NCBI GenBank assembly: GCA_023429135.1
Contig: JAEYWD010000028.1
Location: forward strand, 1-64,000
Reading direction: 5' to 3'
DNA length: 64,000 nt
From: Bacteroidota bacterium
GTDB taxonomy: Bacteria; Bacteroidota; Bacteroidia; Bacteroidales; JAAUTT01
Positions 63,186 through 64,000 of the stretch are shown one piece after another (the first letter of the stretch is position 1; the number at the start of each line of letters is the position of its first letter). A program made the position numbers and the translations under genes. The notes beneath the pieces were generated by a model, which saw nothing but the letters and a program-made list of their open reading frames with translations, did not search any database and was not told the origin of the DNA.

Positions 63186-64000
63186 ATGAAGAAATTAAAA
63201 TTCCTCTATATACTGTTGCTTATTCTTGTAGCAACCCCCTCATGTACCGATTTGGATGAGGAAGTATTTGATACACTCACTACGGATATATATTATCAGG
63301 ATAAGAATTCTGTAATTGCAGCACTTGTCCGTCCCTACGAGCATGGCCACTGGTGTGCCTGGGATGGAGACCGATGGTTAATGCAGGAATTAACTGCCGA
63401 TAATTTTGTTTGGACTCAAAAAGGTAAGCATGGTTATGATGGCGGAGACTGGATCCGGTTGCACCGTCACCAATGGACTGCAGAGGATAACCACGTTTAT
63501 GGCAGTTGGGTAGGCCCTTTCCAGGGTATTGCCCAATGCAATCAGTTTTTATCAGACTTTAAGGGCTTGGATTATACAAAGCTCGACTTAACCGAGACGG
63601 ACAAAACTCAGCATATTTCGGAACTACGGACCCTCAGAGCATGGTTCTACCTGTTTCTGATTGACTTTTTCAGAGAAGTACCTATAGTAGAAGATGTGAA
63701 TACAGTTAAAGGTCAATCCAGCGCTCAGGAAGTATTTGCTTTTATTGAGAAGGAAATTAAAGAATCTATTCCCGGATTACCCAAGAATGGAAAGGCAGGA
63801 CGTTGGGACCAAGGTGGCGCAGCTTCTTTATTGGTGCGTCTGTATCTGAATGCTGAAAAATGGACTGGGACTCCCCGTTATAACGATTGTGCAACAGTTG
63901 CCCAGGAGATTATCAATGGCACTTACGGTACCTATAGTATCGATCCTGATTATCGCGGACCTTTTCGCTCAGGAGTGAAAGGCTACAGGTCTCCCGAAAA
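63186..64000 (+). CDS. SusD/RagB-family lipoprotein (second PUL), cut by window end
   Basis: Starts with MKKLKFLYILLLILVATPSCTDLDEE, a lipoprotein signal with the Cys at residue 20. The frame is open to the window edge (271 codons). SusD features include LRTLRAWFYLFLIDFFREVPIV and GGAASLLVRLYLNAEKW. It begins 33 bases after its SusC partner. The rest of the gene and any hydrolases of this locus lie beyond the window. Confidence 0.9.
   Translation, partial: MKKLKFLYILLLILVATPSCTDLDEEVFDTLTTDIYYQDKNSVIAALVRPYEHGHWCAWDGDRWLMQELTADNFVWTQKGKHGYDGGDWIRLHRHQWTAEDNHVYGSWVGPFQGIAQCNQFLSDFKGLDYTKLDLTETDKTQHISELRTLRAWFYLFLIDFFREVPIVEDVNTVKGQSSAQEVFAFIEKEIKESIPGLPKNGKAGRWDQGGAASLLVRLYLNAEKWTGTPRYNDCATVAQEIINGTYGTYSIDPDYRGPFRSGVKGYRSPE

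Overview
The window reads as a chromosomal segment of a free-living, plant-polysaccharide-degrading member of the Bacteroidota, probably Bacteroidales or Marinilabiliales. Reasons: SusC/SusD pairs with ECF sigma/FecR regulators, SPII lipoprotein signals, xylose genes in the kinase-isomerase-symporter order known from Bacteroides, several TAnnTTTG (-7 type) promoter elements, DUF1573 and DUF4294 genes, and moderate-to-low GC with AT-rich intergenic DNA. The species cannot be named from the sequence alone.

Layout. 1-3.3 kb: end of a xylose operon (kinase tail, xylA, xylose symporter). 3.4-6.1 kb: rpsO and pnp. 6.6-13.6 kb: an OmpA/TPR lipoprotein, 2-oxoglutarate dehydrogenase E1 and E2, and a small NAD(P)-binding protein. 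13.6-27.6 kb: a mixed housekeeping and accessory stretch with a DUF4332 protein, an M64 peptidase, a zinc-ribbon protein, ssb, an RprXY-like two-component system, DUF1573 and DUF4294 proteins, a gene broken by an in-frame TGA, a TetR-controlled ABC exporter, an AHSA1 protein, an AraC regulator, an EVE protein, a PHP protein and a lipoprotein. Its intergenic DNA is rich in palindromic repeats.

27.6-43.5 kb is a nitrate assimilation island. It encodes a NarK-type transporter, a nitrate reductase fused to its own FAD and [2Fe-2S] reductase module, an unusual sulfite-reductase-like protein with a C-terminal rubredoxin, nitrite reductase NirBD, a TauE/SafE anion permease, a DUF4202 protein, and most of the molybdenum cofactor pathway (MoaA, C, D, E, MoaB/Mog, MoeA, MobA, MobB). 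Nitrate would enter through NarK, be reduced to nitrite by the Mo enzyme and then to ammonium by NirBD. No moeB and no molybdate transporter are seen here.

43.8-64 kb: a metallo-beta-lactamase-fold hydrolase and a small membrane protein, then two adjacent polysaccharide utilisation loci. The first has sigma, FecR, SusC, SusD, three GH43-type proteins (one a tandem double domain) and a clan GH-A hydrolase, suggesting arabinan or arabinoxylan side-chain degradation. The second has sigma, FecR, SusC and a SusD cut by the window edge. Both SusC genes follow similar hairpin-bearing leaders.

The most notable points are the rubredoxin-fused, siroheme-less sulfite-reductase-like protein, five helically phased TTAAC boxes upstream of the RprX-like kinase gene, twin TetR operators, the TGA-interrupted cysteine-rich gene, a MITE-like element with inverted ends, and a signal-peptide remnant trapped between two inverted REP-like repeats. 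I found no tRNA, rRNA, CRISPR array, transposase or prophage.
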